A stretch of DNA of 64,000 nucleotides from Cryptomeria japonica (taxonomy: Eukaryota > Streptophyta > Pinopsida > Cupressales > Cupressaceae): contig NC_081411.1 in NCBI RefSeq assembly GCF_030272615.1, forward strand, positions 211,312,744-211,376,743, read 5' to 3'. The notes beneath the pieces were generated by a model. It searched no databases and was not told where the DNA came from. It was given only the letters and a program-made list of their open reading frames with translations. The translations under genes were made by a program, and so were the position numbers. Numbering within the stretch: the first letter of the stretch is position 1; each line of letters opens with the position of its first letter. Below, in pieces: positions 1-10,543 of the stretch.

Positions 1-664
1 TTCAGCTTCTGACAGGAAAACGGGCGCTCGGACTGGTAAAGGAAGTGGAATATGCACTAGAAAACGGCAAATTAGAGCTGGCTTTGGATCCTTCAGCCGG
101 TAATTGGCCATTTGTGCAGGCTACTCAGTTAGCTTATCTTGCCTTACACTGCGCAGATCCTGTAGGAAACAATCGCCCTGGCCTTCAACCGACTGTAATG
201 AAAATGCTTGATCAGCTTAGCAACATGGCCGTCCCTGAGCCGTACACAGCCATGCCTGTCGAGCGTGATCAAAGCGCCACGCCAGTCGAGCATGATCAAA
301 CATCGGAGAAATTACCTGAAGAAACACGCATTCCGAGCCTCTTCATCTGTCCAATTTTCCAGGTATTGATCGAAATTTAACGCTCAAAAGCTCAGAATTT
401 TTTTAAATATGTATCTGTTTTCAATCAGTGTTAGGGTTTTAATTTTAACCAAGAAATTGTAATGATTTGCAGGAGGTTATGGAGGATCCTTGCGTTGCCG
501 CAGACGGCTTTACATATGAAAGGGAGGCGATTCAAGGATGGTTGGATTGTGGAAAAGACACATCTCCCATGACAAACAAGAAACTTGAGAAGAAGAATCT
601 GATCGCAAATTTTTCTCTGAGATCAGCCATTCGACAGTGGCAAGAGAAAGGCGATCTCTTGTAA
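1..664 (+). CDS. U-box domain protein kinase, C-terminal two exons (partial)
   Basis: This is the 3' end of a plant U-box receptor-like cytoplasmic kinase (PUB class: a kinase domain followed by a U-box E3 ubiquitin ligase domain). The first visible exon is open from position 3 to 362. It encodes the end of the kinase domain, including LLTGKRALGLV, NWPFVQATQLAYLALHCA and NNRPGL, the last carrying the conserved Arg of kinase subdomain XI. A linker follows, then the U-box start FICPIFQ. A phase-0 intron (363-472) is removed and the second exon (473-664) completes the U-box with EVMEDPCVAADGFTYER, AIQGWL and DTSPMTN, ending in TAA. No stop or shift is seen. Known members transfer ubiquitin and may phosphorylate partners; the substrate here is unknown. 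The N-terminal part lies outside the window. It is the only convincing host gene. Confidence 0.92.
363..472 (+). other. Intron of the U-box kinase gene
   Basis: The intron starts with GT right after the codon for Gln in FICPIFQ and ends with TTTGCAG at 466-472. Splicing joins FICPIFQ to EVMEDP, the standard continuous U-box sequence, so both borders are set by the protein. At 110 bp it is short. U-box kinases of this class commonly have an intron at this spot; that is family knowledge. Confidence 0.9.
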
Positions 665-728
665 ATCAAAATGTTGTCACACATCGACATAAGTTTATTG
701 TATTTGATTGTTTGGTAATGTCAATCTT

Positions 729-735
729 AATAAAA
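729..735 (+). terminator. Poly(A) signal of the U-box gene
   Basis: An AATAAAA hexamer-type signal lies about 65 bases after the TAA stop at 662-664, on the same strand, in AT-rich DNA. The spacing suits a plant 3' UTR. A second AATAAA occurs near 854. Confidence 0.5.
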
Positions 736-1560
736 GAAATAGAGTTCATAGACGACCGAGCAATCTAAGGTGAGGATTCACTCCAGAGGGCTTGGAATGC
801 ATGTACACCGTCCCTTACAGCAATTATTGGAAATGTTAATGTATCTGACATTAATAAAATATTCAGTCAATCTACACTGTCTGATTTCCATACCAAATTG
901 AAATAGATAAATCTAACGTTATGGGAGGTTACATATATATATAACTGTATGATTTTCATACCAAATTGAAATAGATAAATCTTACGTTATTGCAGGTTCA
1001 GGGCAATTATTTTCCAACATGCCCAATTACGTGTTTCAAACGTGCACTAGTTAGGGGTCCAGCTAGCAAACTTTGCGATTGTATTATTATCGTCGATGCT
1101 GGTATGAACAATGCCAAATTGTTATTAGTACGTGTTTTTTAGATAGATATTAATGAAAATAATTTATTTATTTTAATTTGAGATTAATTTTGATAAGATA
1201 AATTAATTAATATATATATTTAAATAAAAGTTTATTTTATTTATAGATATATGATTTTTTAATGAGAAATATTAAATAAATATATTGTCAATAAAATTTT
1301 ATTATTCCTTTTCACATAAATTCAAAAAAAAAATCATTAATTTTAATAATTTTATTAGAGGAGAAACATCCAATAAATTTGTTTATGGCAAACATCATCG
1401 TGATAATGTAGCCACCATGGCAAAGTCATTGATTCCACTACACGTTTCAATAAGGAACACATATGAATATGAACAATTAAGATATTTTGAATTAATGAGC
1501 GAAGAAGATAACACAATATGAAGGAACTCAATTTTTTTTGGAATGGTTGTTTACTATCAT
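736..1560. other. Spacer without a recognisable gene
   Basis: AT-rich DNA between the U-box gene and the first LINE. It has short ORFs with no family resemblance. The only clear structure is the 68-bp direct duplication listed separately. Past 1140 the sequence is strongly A/T-biased with homopolymer runs. Confidence 0.6.
877..998. repeat. Short tandem duplication, 68-bp period
   Basis: The block starting CTGT.TGATTT.CATACC at 877 recurs at 945. Both copies share the run CCAAATTGAAATAGATAAAT with few mismatches over ~50 bases. The spacing of 68 bp and imperfect identity suggest a single old duplication, not an array. Confidence 0.75.
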
Positions 1561-1932
1561 TCTTGGGCATTCGTCACTATTGAGCGGCACTTATGTGGCT
1601 CAAAATAACAACTAGGTTGGGTAGGGAGGCTTTTGACTACGAAACTAGGGCAAAAACTAAGGAAATCAAGTCAAAAATTGATGGAAATGGTTGTTTGACC
1701 TAGAAGGCTCAAACGACACAACTATGGAGAAATATACCTCTACCATAAGTGTTAAACCAGACATACCAATGACAAATGAACATCTAGGTTAAACCTTATA
1801 AATTCAACTCACATATGACATTGTTGAGGTTAATTATGAATGCCAAAATATAATTGTTATCTTATTTTTCTTAAGAGTCCCTTTTGAGATTGAATTTTAT
1901 AAGTGCGCTTGGGTGATTAGGGAAAATTGTGA

Positions 1933-2460
1933 ATGGGAAATTGCAGCCCTAAGAGGCCTTGTAAAAGGCTGTGTCATGCATGTTTAAGTCACCGGACTAT
2001 GCCCAAGCTATTTTACAATATGGCACTTGGGTCATTTGTGGGAAAAGTTGCTATCTGCAAGCCTGGACCTTCAATTTTAACCCTAAAGGTCTGCCTCACT
2101 CACATTATCCCATGTGGGTTGAACTTTCATTTGTTATTTTGGCTTTTAGACCATTTTTAAAGGACACTGCAACCTAGTTTGGTAGAGTTATTTGGTACAA
2201 ACACAAGTCTGATAATTTTTTGGGCTTAAGAGTTAATCCATGGGTCTTTATGGAAATTGACCTAATAAACCATTGCTAAAAAACATTAAACTCATTGGCA
2301 CAAGTTGTGAAATAGATCAACCACTAGTCTATCTAAACAAAACAACTGCATATTTTTATTGTTGAAAAGAAGGTTACCTAATCCATGGATGTCCCATTAG
2401 GAGGAATAGGTTAGCTTAGCCACTCTCTAATCCTATCTCATCTAGTCGTCATCTATCATC
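1933..2460 (+). pseudogene. LINE ORF1 remnant (DUF4283-like)
   Basis: The frame beginning near 1971 reads DYAQAILQYGTWVICGKSCY, then FNFNPKGLPHSHYPMWVELS and, after a stop, RVNPWVFMEIDL. This matches the DUF4283 / zf-CCHC_4 layout of plant LINE ORF1, a nucleic-acid binding protein that coats the element RNA. It is interrupted by several stops. A Pro/Ser-rich stretch continues to about 2840. The exact start cannot be fixed. Confidence 0.6.
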
Positions 2461-2934
2461 TCCCAGTCATGCTCATTACCATTCTAATGTTCAACACTCT
2501 TCTTAACCATCACCGATCTCTAAAATACACCCTTTCTCTATTCTTCCCCTTATTCTTCATAAGATGTTCTCAAGGAGTTTGTCTCCTTTTTTTAAGATGC
2601 AATCATGTTATATGGTTCAAGAATGGTCCAAAAGAGAAAAAAAACCTCCTATCTCCCCCTCTCTTTCTTTGTCCCATTCTTCACCCCAAGTTCATTCTCC
2701 CATACCTTCTCCTTCCTCTCCTAAAGATTGTTCTCCTTCTCCCCCTTGTCATTCTTCCTCACACCCATTCCTTGAAGTTCCACCCCTCCCTTTTGATCTC
2801 GTCATCAAGATCCAAATTTCCTTTCTCCACCTCTATAAATGATAAAGCCAAGGGTTCAGATTTGAATCTTGTTAGTAGTTTCAGTGTGTTGTCCCAAGAT
2901 AATGATTCTTCCCATTCTCATCATAAATTATAGA

Positions 2935-3900
2935 ATTATTTCTTGGAACATATGAGGGATCTCTCTTCCTCCTCGCAAGAATAAAGTGAAACAAATGATT
3001 ATGAAACAGAAGCCAAATATGTTATTCCTCTAAGAAGTCAAAATAAGAAACATTAAGCTTAAGGCTTCATTATGAAATTTTTGGAGTGATGCCAAATTTT
3101 TGCACTCTTCCCATAATGATGGTAGAGGCGAGCCTATTATTAGATTTTCTCCATAGGTTGCTAAACTTATCATTGATAAAGGTGAGTACCCTTCTCACAA
3201 TTGTTTCTAGGCTCTCACTTTTATCAATGATCATCTCATGGGTTTTTATTCAACATATCCTCCCATCCTTACTACAAATTGAATTGAGTTGTGGAATTGG
3301 ATGTCTAATAACCTTCCTAATGTAGATTGGATAATCGAGGGAGAATTTAATATGGTAGAAAATTCTCATGACCGTAACTATTTCAAATAGTTTAATCTCA
3401 GCTGTGAAGAATTTGACAGTTAATTATTATGTTTAAATTCATTAGGAGTGGTAGATCTTATCCATGATAAATTTTCTCATATATATAAAACTTGGTTTAC
3501 TTGGTCTAATTGCAGAATGGGAGAGGAAATAAAATTGAGTAGGTTGGACAAATTTTACATATTCCCCATTTTACCTTCGGTATATGATTTGAGGGAACAA
3601 TGTGTTCAAGTGGATTTTTTGGCTACTCTTTCTACTCATTATCGCATAATCTGCAATAAAAGTTTGTCTGAAACCTCAGTCATTGATCACTCCCTCCCTT
3701 TCAAATTAAATATGTCTCATTGAAAGAATCCAACATGTTTAGTTCTCCTTGAGGGAATTTGGAATTATTTTACTAAGAAAAGTGAAGGGGAATCCTACAT
3801 TGATTGGTAGTGTTTTGCTATTACTCAATGCTCTAATTTCTTACATTCATTTGGCAAAAAATGGATTGGCAATGCAAACATAAGGAAAAATACCTCCAAG
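2935..3900 (+). pseudogene. LINE endonuclease domain remnant
   Basis: Reading across frames gives IISWNI*GISLPPRKNKVKQ, then QKPNMLFL, the opening of the APE-type endonuclease that nicks target DNA for LINE insertion. Further on GEYPSHNCF, GFYSTYPPIL and WNWMSNNLP are followed by DWIIEGEFNMVE, near the conserved GDFN motif (D replaced by E here). The linker to the polymerase continues past 3900. Many stops make it inactive. Confidence 0.75.
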
Positions 3901-4289
3901 GAAAAATTGTTCAAGCTAGAAAAATCCTTAATGATGATCCTAGTAATATTAGAATTAAAAATTCAATTGCTGCTATAGAATCTCACTTAGGTAAAATTGA
4001 TAATTACAAAGGGCAAGGGGCTACAATTAGAGATCTAGACTCTATTGGATAAAATAAAAAAATAAAGGCACTAACCATATTTTTAATTATCTCAATAAAC
4101 AAACATAAAAAGGGAAGAATTGGGGTGACAAGGGATGAGTTTGATGCTTCCAGCATAATCTTGTTGATATATGCAATGTTTTTAAATGATTTTATGAAAT
4201 TATTTTCAAACATGATCAATGGCAAGATATTCAACAAACCCATAATGATATTGTCAAAAATAATATTCCTAATATAATAGATTTTGATT

Positions 4290-5290
4290 ATAGCCAATAC
4301 TTAGATAGAATTTTATCATTAGAGAAGTTGGAGAATGCTCTTTTTTCTATGGCCCCTAAATAAAAGCCTAAGCAATGATGGGCTTCCTATGGAGTTCTAC
4401 CAAGCTATGTGGAAACACATTAAGAAATATTTCTATTGCTTATACCTAGAAGCTATTATAAATGGATCATTGGGCCCTATCATTAATGGTAGTATAATCA
4501 AAATCCTTTCAAAATGAAAAAATAAGGACTACATCTCTAGCTGACATCCTATCAGCCTACTCAAAACTTCCTATAAAATTATAGCAAAATCTTTGACCAT
4601 TAGGATCAAACCTATGGTGTAAGAATTGCTAGAGTTGAGAAAACAAACTTTATTGCTAGAAAATTTATTCTTGATAATCTTACGTTACCATGGTAAACTT
4701 ATGAATGGACCCAACAAACAGGTCAAAATTCTATTCTGGTCAAACTTAATTTTGATAAATATTATGATAGAATTTCTTGGAAATTTATTTTTAATATTCT
4801 TCAATGGTCGGGCTTCGATCCTAAATTAAAAGCTCATGTTCAAATGCTATTTCAAGATGCTAATGCTAGAATCATTATCATTAATTCAATGACAAATCAT
4901 TTCCTTTATGAACATCGATCTGACAAGGTTATCCCTTAACTCCATATCTTTATGTCCTTATAACTAATTTTTGGGTTATTTACTTCAAAGCACCAATAAT
5001 ATGAAGCTAATCTCAAGAATCTATATTCCTAATGATATTATTGTGACTAACTCTCATTATGTTGATGAAAATTTGTAATTCCTACAAAATTTTAAAATAA
5101 CTATCTATAACATGATGGACATATTAGAGTTGTATTTGTTGTTTTAGGATCTAAGCTAGCTCATGATAAAATAAAATTTTTGGTGGTTCAAACTATGCCT
5201 ATTCCTAATTAGATTCACTAAAAATGGAAGCAAATCAAACAAGTGAAATTATGAGGTACCTTGGTATATCATTTGGCATTAGGATTTATC
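4290..5290 (+). pseudogene. LINE reverse transcriptase remnant
   Basis: Motifs of a plant LINE polymerase appear in order: DGLPMEFYQAMWKHI, then HPISLL.TSYKIIAKSLTIRI, then, in another frame, QNSILVKLNFDKYYDRIS and PKLKAHVQMLFQDANARIII. A late YLGI.FG-like motif lies near 5260. The catalytic FADD region is not clearly preserved. Several frameshifts and stops are present. Confidence 0.75.
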
Positions 5291-5330
5291 TCTTGAAAAT
5301 ATGTAGAATCAGTACATGTTAACCTTTTTT

Positions 5331-6996
5331 CTATCAACTTATCCTAAAGATAACCGATCTGAGAAATGCAGAATTTTTTGCATAACCTGTGTGTTATGCG
5401 CACCTGCATAACCTTCATGTGATGGGCTTTCCTTAATGAATCTGTAGAAGGGTCCTTTACTTCTTTTCTAGGCTCTAAGTCTATTTTTTAGTTGACCGGC
5501 TAGCGGGGTCAAATCACTAAGGGCTACCGAATGGAGGGTTCTAATTCATTCGCAAGCTAGTCTCTATGTCATTTCCACCAATTGGCTAAAAGGTTTTCTA
5601 GCTTCGCCCGCACCTCCACATTCCTTTTTGGCTCCTACTTTTTTGTCTCCTGAGAGATTAGGCAGTTTCTTTTGGCTCCTGCTCTCCCGCGGGGTCATTT
5701 TTGTTCCCTTTGAATTATGTTGCGGGTTAGTGGGCTGCCTATTTTAGTTTCTCTCAAACCCCCACAAGATCTTCCAGCTGCTTGAAGATTGTTTTTCAGG
5801 CATGCGGCAGGCATGCGGGAGACTCATTTCTCTCCTCCCACTTCCCCCCATATCTCTTTTGGTGGATAGTTCCTACGTTGCGGCTAGCGGGTGATGATGG
5901 TGTGCAAGTGACAAATGAGGTAGGCTCACGCTTTCTCCACTGTTGATGACTACTTAATCTTTAATCGGATAGTTGTGTGTTTTAATCCTCCATTGGGCTC
6001 TTTTGGATGATTATGTGGTGAGATCTCGTGCATCCATCTGCACACGATATCTCTCAATCGACAACTAAAATTCAATTTTCTTGGTGGCCGTTGGAATTCA
6101 ATTCTTCTATAGGAGGTGGTTGTCGACCTGATAGTCAAGAAATTTTTGGACTTAAATGATGCTCGATCTATGATCTATTTTTCTTCCAACCATCGGAGAT
6201 TTTTACCATTACTCCATATTGGACTTCCACAAGCTCGTTTTAGATGTCGTCCATGCCCATTTAATACATTTTGGAGATTTTCTTGCCTCTGTCATGTCAC
6301 CATGATGCATCTACTGCAAACATGTCTTCTCTTGCAACCCTTTTTGCCTCTTTCAGAGATGATGACCACTTGCAGAGTTGTCCTTGTGCAATCAAATCAG
6401 CTTGTCGATCTAATCTTCTCCTCCTCTTGAATATTTTGTAACCTAACTCTAGGAGGGTTAGGGTTCAACTGTGATTCAATTATGAATTATGCCTCAACTA
6501 TAAAGGCATTTTTGTATATTTCATCATGATCTTCTCTCTTTTCTTCTGCAAAAAACTATGTTCTTATGTATTTGTAAATTTTGCTTTCCCTACATTAATA
6601 GAGCTTGTCTATTTTACCTAGATTCAATTCATTCAAATATGTGTGAACTATCACCTCCTTTTATGAATGCATCTCTTTTAGTTTTTTCAGTTGTAGTTGA
6701 TTGTGTTGACTCCATCTTTGACTAAAATTTGTGAGCTAAATGTTAGCCCCCCTTTTTATCTCACAAGAGCCCCAATCTTCATCTTTTCTCAGATAATTGA
6801 TTTAGATATAATCTTGGGTATACCTTGGACAAGTTTTGTTAATGTCTTGTGTAGTTATGAGCATGAAGATCAATATTTCGTCTAGGTGAAAACCTTCTCC
6901 CTTCTTTCAAGCATTCCCTCTTTCTCCGTTTTCCCTATCAGAATCATTAGATTAGGTCCTATTGCATCATATTGAAGAGGAAGTCGACCTTCTTTG
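5331..6996. other. Unassigned stretch, possibly a decayed LTR
   Basis: No gene is supported. The first half is less AT-rich than its surroundings. A TATA-like TATAAAG at 6499-6505 follows TAGGGTTAGGG near 6453, a layout often seen in LTR promoters. A short ORF at 6697-6885 contains IIDLDIILGIPW, faintly like the end of a Ty3-type aspartic protease. No terminal repeats or target duplication were found. Confidence 0.3.
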
Positions 6997-7289
6997 TGTT
7001 GGCATTATTGGCATTAAGTTGTCATTGATGTCAACCAGTTTGGCAAGCTCACTAGTAAGTAAGAAGTGGTGATTGGTATGATGGAAATACACATGAGAGT
7101 GAGTAGATAGAAGGAAGGCTATAGGTACACATGACTTTTGTCATATACTGATAAAGAAGGCTTACCGACAAGGCATAAACTAGGATGAAGGTTGTTTGCT
7201 TGTTATGAAGGCACAACAACCGATGAGAAAAACAGAGAGGATGTTTGATAGTCCTACCGGTAAGGTTATCTAAACCTATAGTGTACCTT

Positions 7290-8849
7290 GTGATAGTTCT
7301 GACACTTAATGTAAGTGCAGATCCAATAGCCAACAAGATGAGAGGGGGGGGTGAATCATACAAACTGAATCTTCCATAAAAACATCAGATTCAACCTCGG
7401 TAACATATACTTCAGTAATATAACCAAAACTGCTAAACATGCAAACTCAAAAGCATATAAACATCATAAACCTCATAACACCAGATTTAACGTGGAAACC
7501 TAAATAAGGAAAAACCACTGTGGGATTTCGAACCCACTAACAAATATACTCTTCTAGAGTGTGCTCGGTTAAAAGCAAATCCTGTTAAAGATTACAAACA
7601 CATTGCTAGATGTGACCCGGTTAAGGGATTTCCCTCAGATCTGTTAGGATCTTCACCTTGTTAGAAGTGACCTTATTAAAGGATTTAAAACACTCAATTA
7701 GAATGTCACCTTGCTAGAGGGTTTTCCAAATAAGACTGTTAAGTCCACTCGGTTAAGAGATTTTCTGTCACTTTCACAAAATAATAGATAAAATCTATCT
7801 GCAACTTCACATCTAAAATGCTAAAGCAGATTCTTATTTGCTCCATACAATCTAGAACTAATCTTGTCCATCTACTGGGCTTCTATACTCTGTTAATCAA
7901 ATAGGTCTTCAAGCTTCTGTGCTCGGTAATCACTATGTAGTATCCCTGTGCATACATTTTCCTGCATACATTGTTTATCAATAGCTCCCTATTTATAAAC
8001 AATTAGCTAATCGCATAATCTCCTTGATCATATTTCCCATGATCAATCATAGCCATCAGATCTTCAATCTTGTCCAGGTTCAATGTATCCTTCGATCTGA
8101 AATTTTTTTTACCCTGCTTAGGAACTTGTATATATTTCTTGGACCTTGTGCTAGGGTAATACGGTTCAATCTGCGCTGTAGATCTTCATGCCGATTTTCC
8201 TTTGCCATAGATTCATTAACAAACTTCATGCACGACATACCAATCATTTAATTAGTTCCATCTCATCAACTTCCTTCATTAAATAATGCATGTAACCATT
8301 TAATGTATTCTGTTATAGCTCGGTTACAACTCGGTAATAACTCGGTAAATACTAAACATCACTCGATAGACATTCCGCCTTCATTAACCGATAGTGATAA
8401 CCTTAGGGTTTACCGACTAGGTTCCTTAGGGTTTACTGACTAGGTTCTTTAGGGTTTACCGACTAGATTCTTTGCTCGGTAACATAGTATAGTATTAACC
8501 TTACAATTTACAACATATGTATGATGTTAAAACAATCTAAACATCATGATCTCATCATTGTCTGACTTGGTAATAGTTGCCCATTGAATACCTTATTCAT
8601 CCTCTTATTCATTATATTCTTTCTATGTCTTTTACCAACATCTTTATACTCATCAAATCAAACTTCTCAAGATATGGCAACATCAGAGTGAATTAGAAAA
8701 TAAATTTCTTGACATCAATGACAAAATAATAATATTAATATAGTAAATCATCCTTAATCAGTTATATCCATAATCATAAACAACCTTCTCAATATCCTTA
8801 TTGAAATGCCAACAATCTCCCATTGTCTGTTATAGTGCCAAATGCCAAC
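7290..8849 (-). mobile_element. Solo LTR S inside the 5' LTR of A
   Basis: On the minus strand it runs from TGTTGGCATTTGGCAC to CAGAACTATCACA, with the ..GATTCACCCCCCCC.. block near its end that other LTRs here share. The duplicated target is ACCTT (7285-7289 and 8850-8854), overlapping the terminal bases by one. Empty-site sequence is visible in the 3' LTR of A near 36385. No coding sequence or second LTR is present, so it is a solo LTR. A second TGTTGGCATTT start lies 36 bp inside (ending 8814 on plus), preceded by a purine tract. Confidence 0.8.
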
Positions 8850-10098
8850 ACCTTGGTCGACAAAGAATGTCAAAATGACATAGGAATCCAAGTAGAAGTG
8901 GATGTCGATAAGCATGACAGCTGGATGCTAGGTGGAGTGTGCCTCGACGTAACAAATCTACAAGCAGGTCGGCTTTAATGAGGAACCCGCAAGTCACGAA
9001 GGATGCTAGAAGTTTGCGGCTCAAGGAAGGCAAGCTGGAAAAGCAACTGAAGTGATCCTACAAGAAGATTTGATCTTCGTACCCGTTTGGTGAAGGAAAC
9101 AGCAAAGCCATTAATGTTGAATGATAGAGAAAAGCAGAAAAGCATGGTGCAGACCTCTAGATTTAGAAAACACACATTGGAACACGAAGCTTTGTTGGTG
9201 ATTGATCGATGTCATGAAGATCTTATCCCTGGAAAAGAAGATCAAATCAAATCGGATTCAAATCAAGTTGGAGAAGGAAAAACCTAACACAACAATGATT
9301 GAATGTGTTCTTGGCAGAAATCCATAATTATAAATACATGAGCTCGAAACAGAAAAGGTTGATGCTTGAGGAGAAGAAGAAGAGTGAAGAGAGCTTGGAA
9401 ATAAAAGGTTGATCTCCCTTAGAATTTATTCTAAGAAAGTTGCAGAAGTGAGTTAACAAGCAAACCGGTGAGAGGGTTTAATCGACAGTGATTGAGTACC
9501 AGTGTAACTGTAGCAGGTCCAACAGCTGAGAAAATCGGTGAGGTGTGGTTGAGCAAGGCAACAACCAAGTGTGACACAGTGAGTTGTGAGGCTGTGAGAG
9601 AGAGAGAGAAGAGAGGCCAAGAGTCAGATAGAGTGATTTCATAACTCGTAGTGTGAGATCCAGTAAAGAAGAGAAGATTGTCAACCGGTAGTAACCTATT
9701 TGATCAAGAGTTGCAGAACTCATTTGCAACAAGAAGCTATAACTGTATCAAAATTGTATTTCAATATACATCACCAAGTTGGAGCTTTGTGCAGGGGTTG
9801 GTACTCATTAGGTTGGTGCCCTAAATCAGAAGGGATTGGTACTCCTTGGGTTTGTGCCCTAAATCTTTGTAATTAAATCCTTCACTTGTGAGGTTGGATT
9901 GGAGCAGTAGTCTCCAACAATATTTCTCACCGAGGTTTTTCCCATATTGGGTTTTCCTCATACATATAGTGTTGTGAGTTGCATCTATGTCTTTGTCTTC
10001 TTTGGTTTCCTCATTTTCTTTACTAGTTTGATTGTTTAGTGCTCAGGTTAACAACCAGTATTCTAAGGTTGCTTTAAAAGAGAAAAGAATTTAGGAAC

Positions 10099-10233
10099 TA
10101 TTGAGACATGGACCAGCTAGGACTCGAACCTAGGACCTTTCATACATTGTTGGAGTGCTCTATCACTGAGCTACTGGTCCCTCTTGGACTAGTCCATCAT
10201 TGGTTTGAGTGTGGCTTATTAAGAACACCAACA
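10099..10233 (-). repeat. TRIM 3' LTR (135 bp)
   Basis: Plus-strand left copy. It begins TATTGAGACATGG and ends AACACCAACA, followed by CCCCCCTTA, the complement of the purine tract. It carries the better preserved tRNA-like unit at 10110-10180. Confidence 0.85.
10110..10180 (-). ncRNA. tRNA-like unit in the TRIM 3' LTR
   Basis: A 71-nt cloverleaf-like sequence on the minus strand. The 7-bp acceptor stem GGACCAG/CTGGTCC is perfect; TA linker; D stem GCTC/GAGC with loop AGTGATA; T stem CTAGG/CCTAG with loop TTCGAGT, all perfect. Box A reads TAGCTCAGTGAT and box B reads GTTCGAGTCC, matching RNA polymerase III internal promoters. The anticodon arm (CTCCA...) pairs poorly and position 33 is not T, so no amino acid identity can be given. 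It is probably not a working tRNA, but its promoter boxes are intact. Confidence 0.7.
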
Positions 10234-10296
10234 CCCCCCTTAAGCCACACCTCTCGTGTGCTTGGGGCTCCTAGCCTAGACCTGGCTCTGATACCA

Positions 10297-10431
10297 TGTT
10301 GAGACATGGACCACCTAGGACTCAAATCTAGGACCTTCCATACGTTGTTGGAGTGCTCTACCACTGAGCTACTATCCCCTCTTGGACCAGTCCATCGTCG
10401 GTATGGGTGTGGCTTATTTCCAACACCAACA
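10297..10431 (-). repeat. TRIM 5' LTR (135 bp)
   Basis: Right copy on plus. It begins TGTTGAGACATGG directly after the PBS complement TGGCTCTGATACCA (10283-10296) and ends CCAACACCAACA at 10431. It carries a decayed tRNA-like unit at 10308-10378. Confidence 0.85.
10308..10378 (-). ncRNA. Decayed tRNA-like unit in the TRIM 5' LTR
   Basis: Second copy, 71 nt, aligned end to end with 10110-10180. Box A is TAGCTCAGTGGT, even closer to consensus, while box B has decayed to ATTTGAGTCC. The acceptor stem is broken. The anticodon region keeps a TCCA/TGGA pairing with an 8-nt loop. Confidence 0.6.
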
Positions 10432-10477
10432 AGAACCATTGATTCACCCCCCTCTCAGAGGTACATTCTGTTCAATA

Positions 10478-10491
10478 ATTGGTATAAAAGC
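10478..10491 (+). promoter_or_regulatory. Primer-binding site of element A (degenerate)
   Basis: ATTGGTATAAAAGC directly follows the 5' LTR. It is the initiator tRNA-Met complement (TGGTATCAGAGC) with two changes. It primes minus-strand DNA synthesis in intact elements. Confidence 0.75.
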
Positions 10492-10543
10492 ATAGGTTCT
10501 TGGTTGTTTAAAAATCTTGGGTAGATTATGGACTTAGAACACA

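Larger units (their letters stand above)
1560..5330 (+). mobile_element. L1-type LINE, degraded, 3' truncated
   Basis: Translation in shifting plus frames gives the ordered parts of a plant L1 LINE: a DUF4283-like ORF1 (about 1930-2400), a Pro/Ser-rich ORF1 tail, an apurinic endonuclease (from about 2935), then reverse transcriptase (about 4335-5280). Sequence ends after a YLGI.FG-like motif just past the polymerase core, without the zinc finger and RNase H segment. Stops and frameshifts occur throughout. The 5' limit is approximate and no target duplication could be identified. The LINE lies ~0.8 kb downstream of the U-box gene. Confidence 0.8.
10099..10431 (-). mobile_element. TRIM element with tRNA-like LTRs
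   Basis: A 333-bp element in the 5' LTR of A. On the minus strand: LTR (10431-10297, 135 bp), PBS TGGTATCAGAGCCA (10296-10283) directly abutting it, a ~50-bp core, purine tract TAAGGGGGG (10242-10234), and a second LTR (10233-10099, 135 bp). LTR ends are TGTTGG...CAACA (TA in one copy). Target duplication is GGAAC (10094-10098) and AGAAC (10432-10436). The empty site is seen in the 3' LTR near 37652. It encodes no protein and must borrow enzymes. The LTRs differ at roughly 18 of 135 positions by hand count, so it is old. A tRNA-SINE dimer is the alternative, but PBS and purine tract placement argue for TRIM. Confidence 0.85.
6997..10477 (+). repeat. 5' LTR of element A, split by two insertions
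   Basis: Aligns with the 3' LTR at 36097-37692. Homology breaks at 7289, resumes at 8850, breaks at 10098 and resumes after 10431. Without the insertions it is about 1578 bp against 1596 bp for the 3' copy. It ends ..GTTCAATA (expected CA end mutated), directly before the primer-binding site. Confidence 0.88.

Noticed and set aside
2469-2933. A 154-residue ORF with hydrophobic runs, possible membrane protein
   Set aside because: It overlaps the LINE ORF1 tail in another frame; composition comes from T/C-rich DNA.
6697-6885. Ty3 protease domain
   Set aside because: One short LGIPW-like motif without the DTG active site; too weak to call.
10110-10180. A functional tRNA gene
   Set aside because: The anticodon arm does not pair and T33 is missing; the unit lies wholly inside a TRIM LTR.
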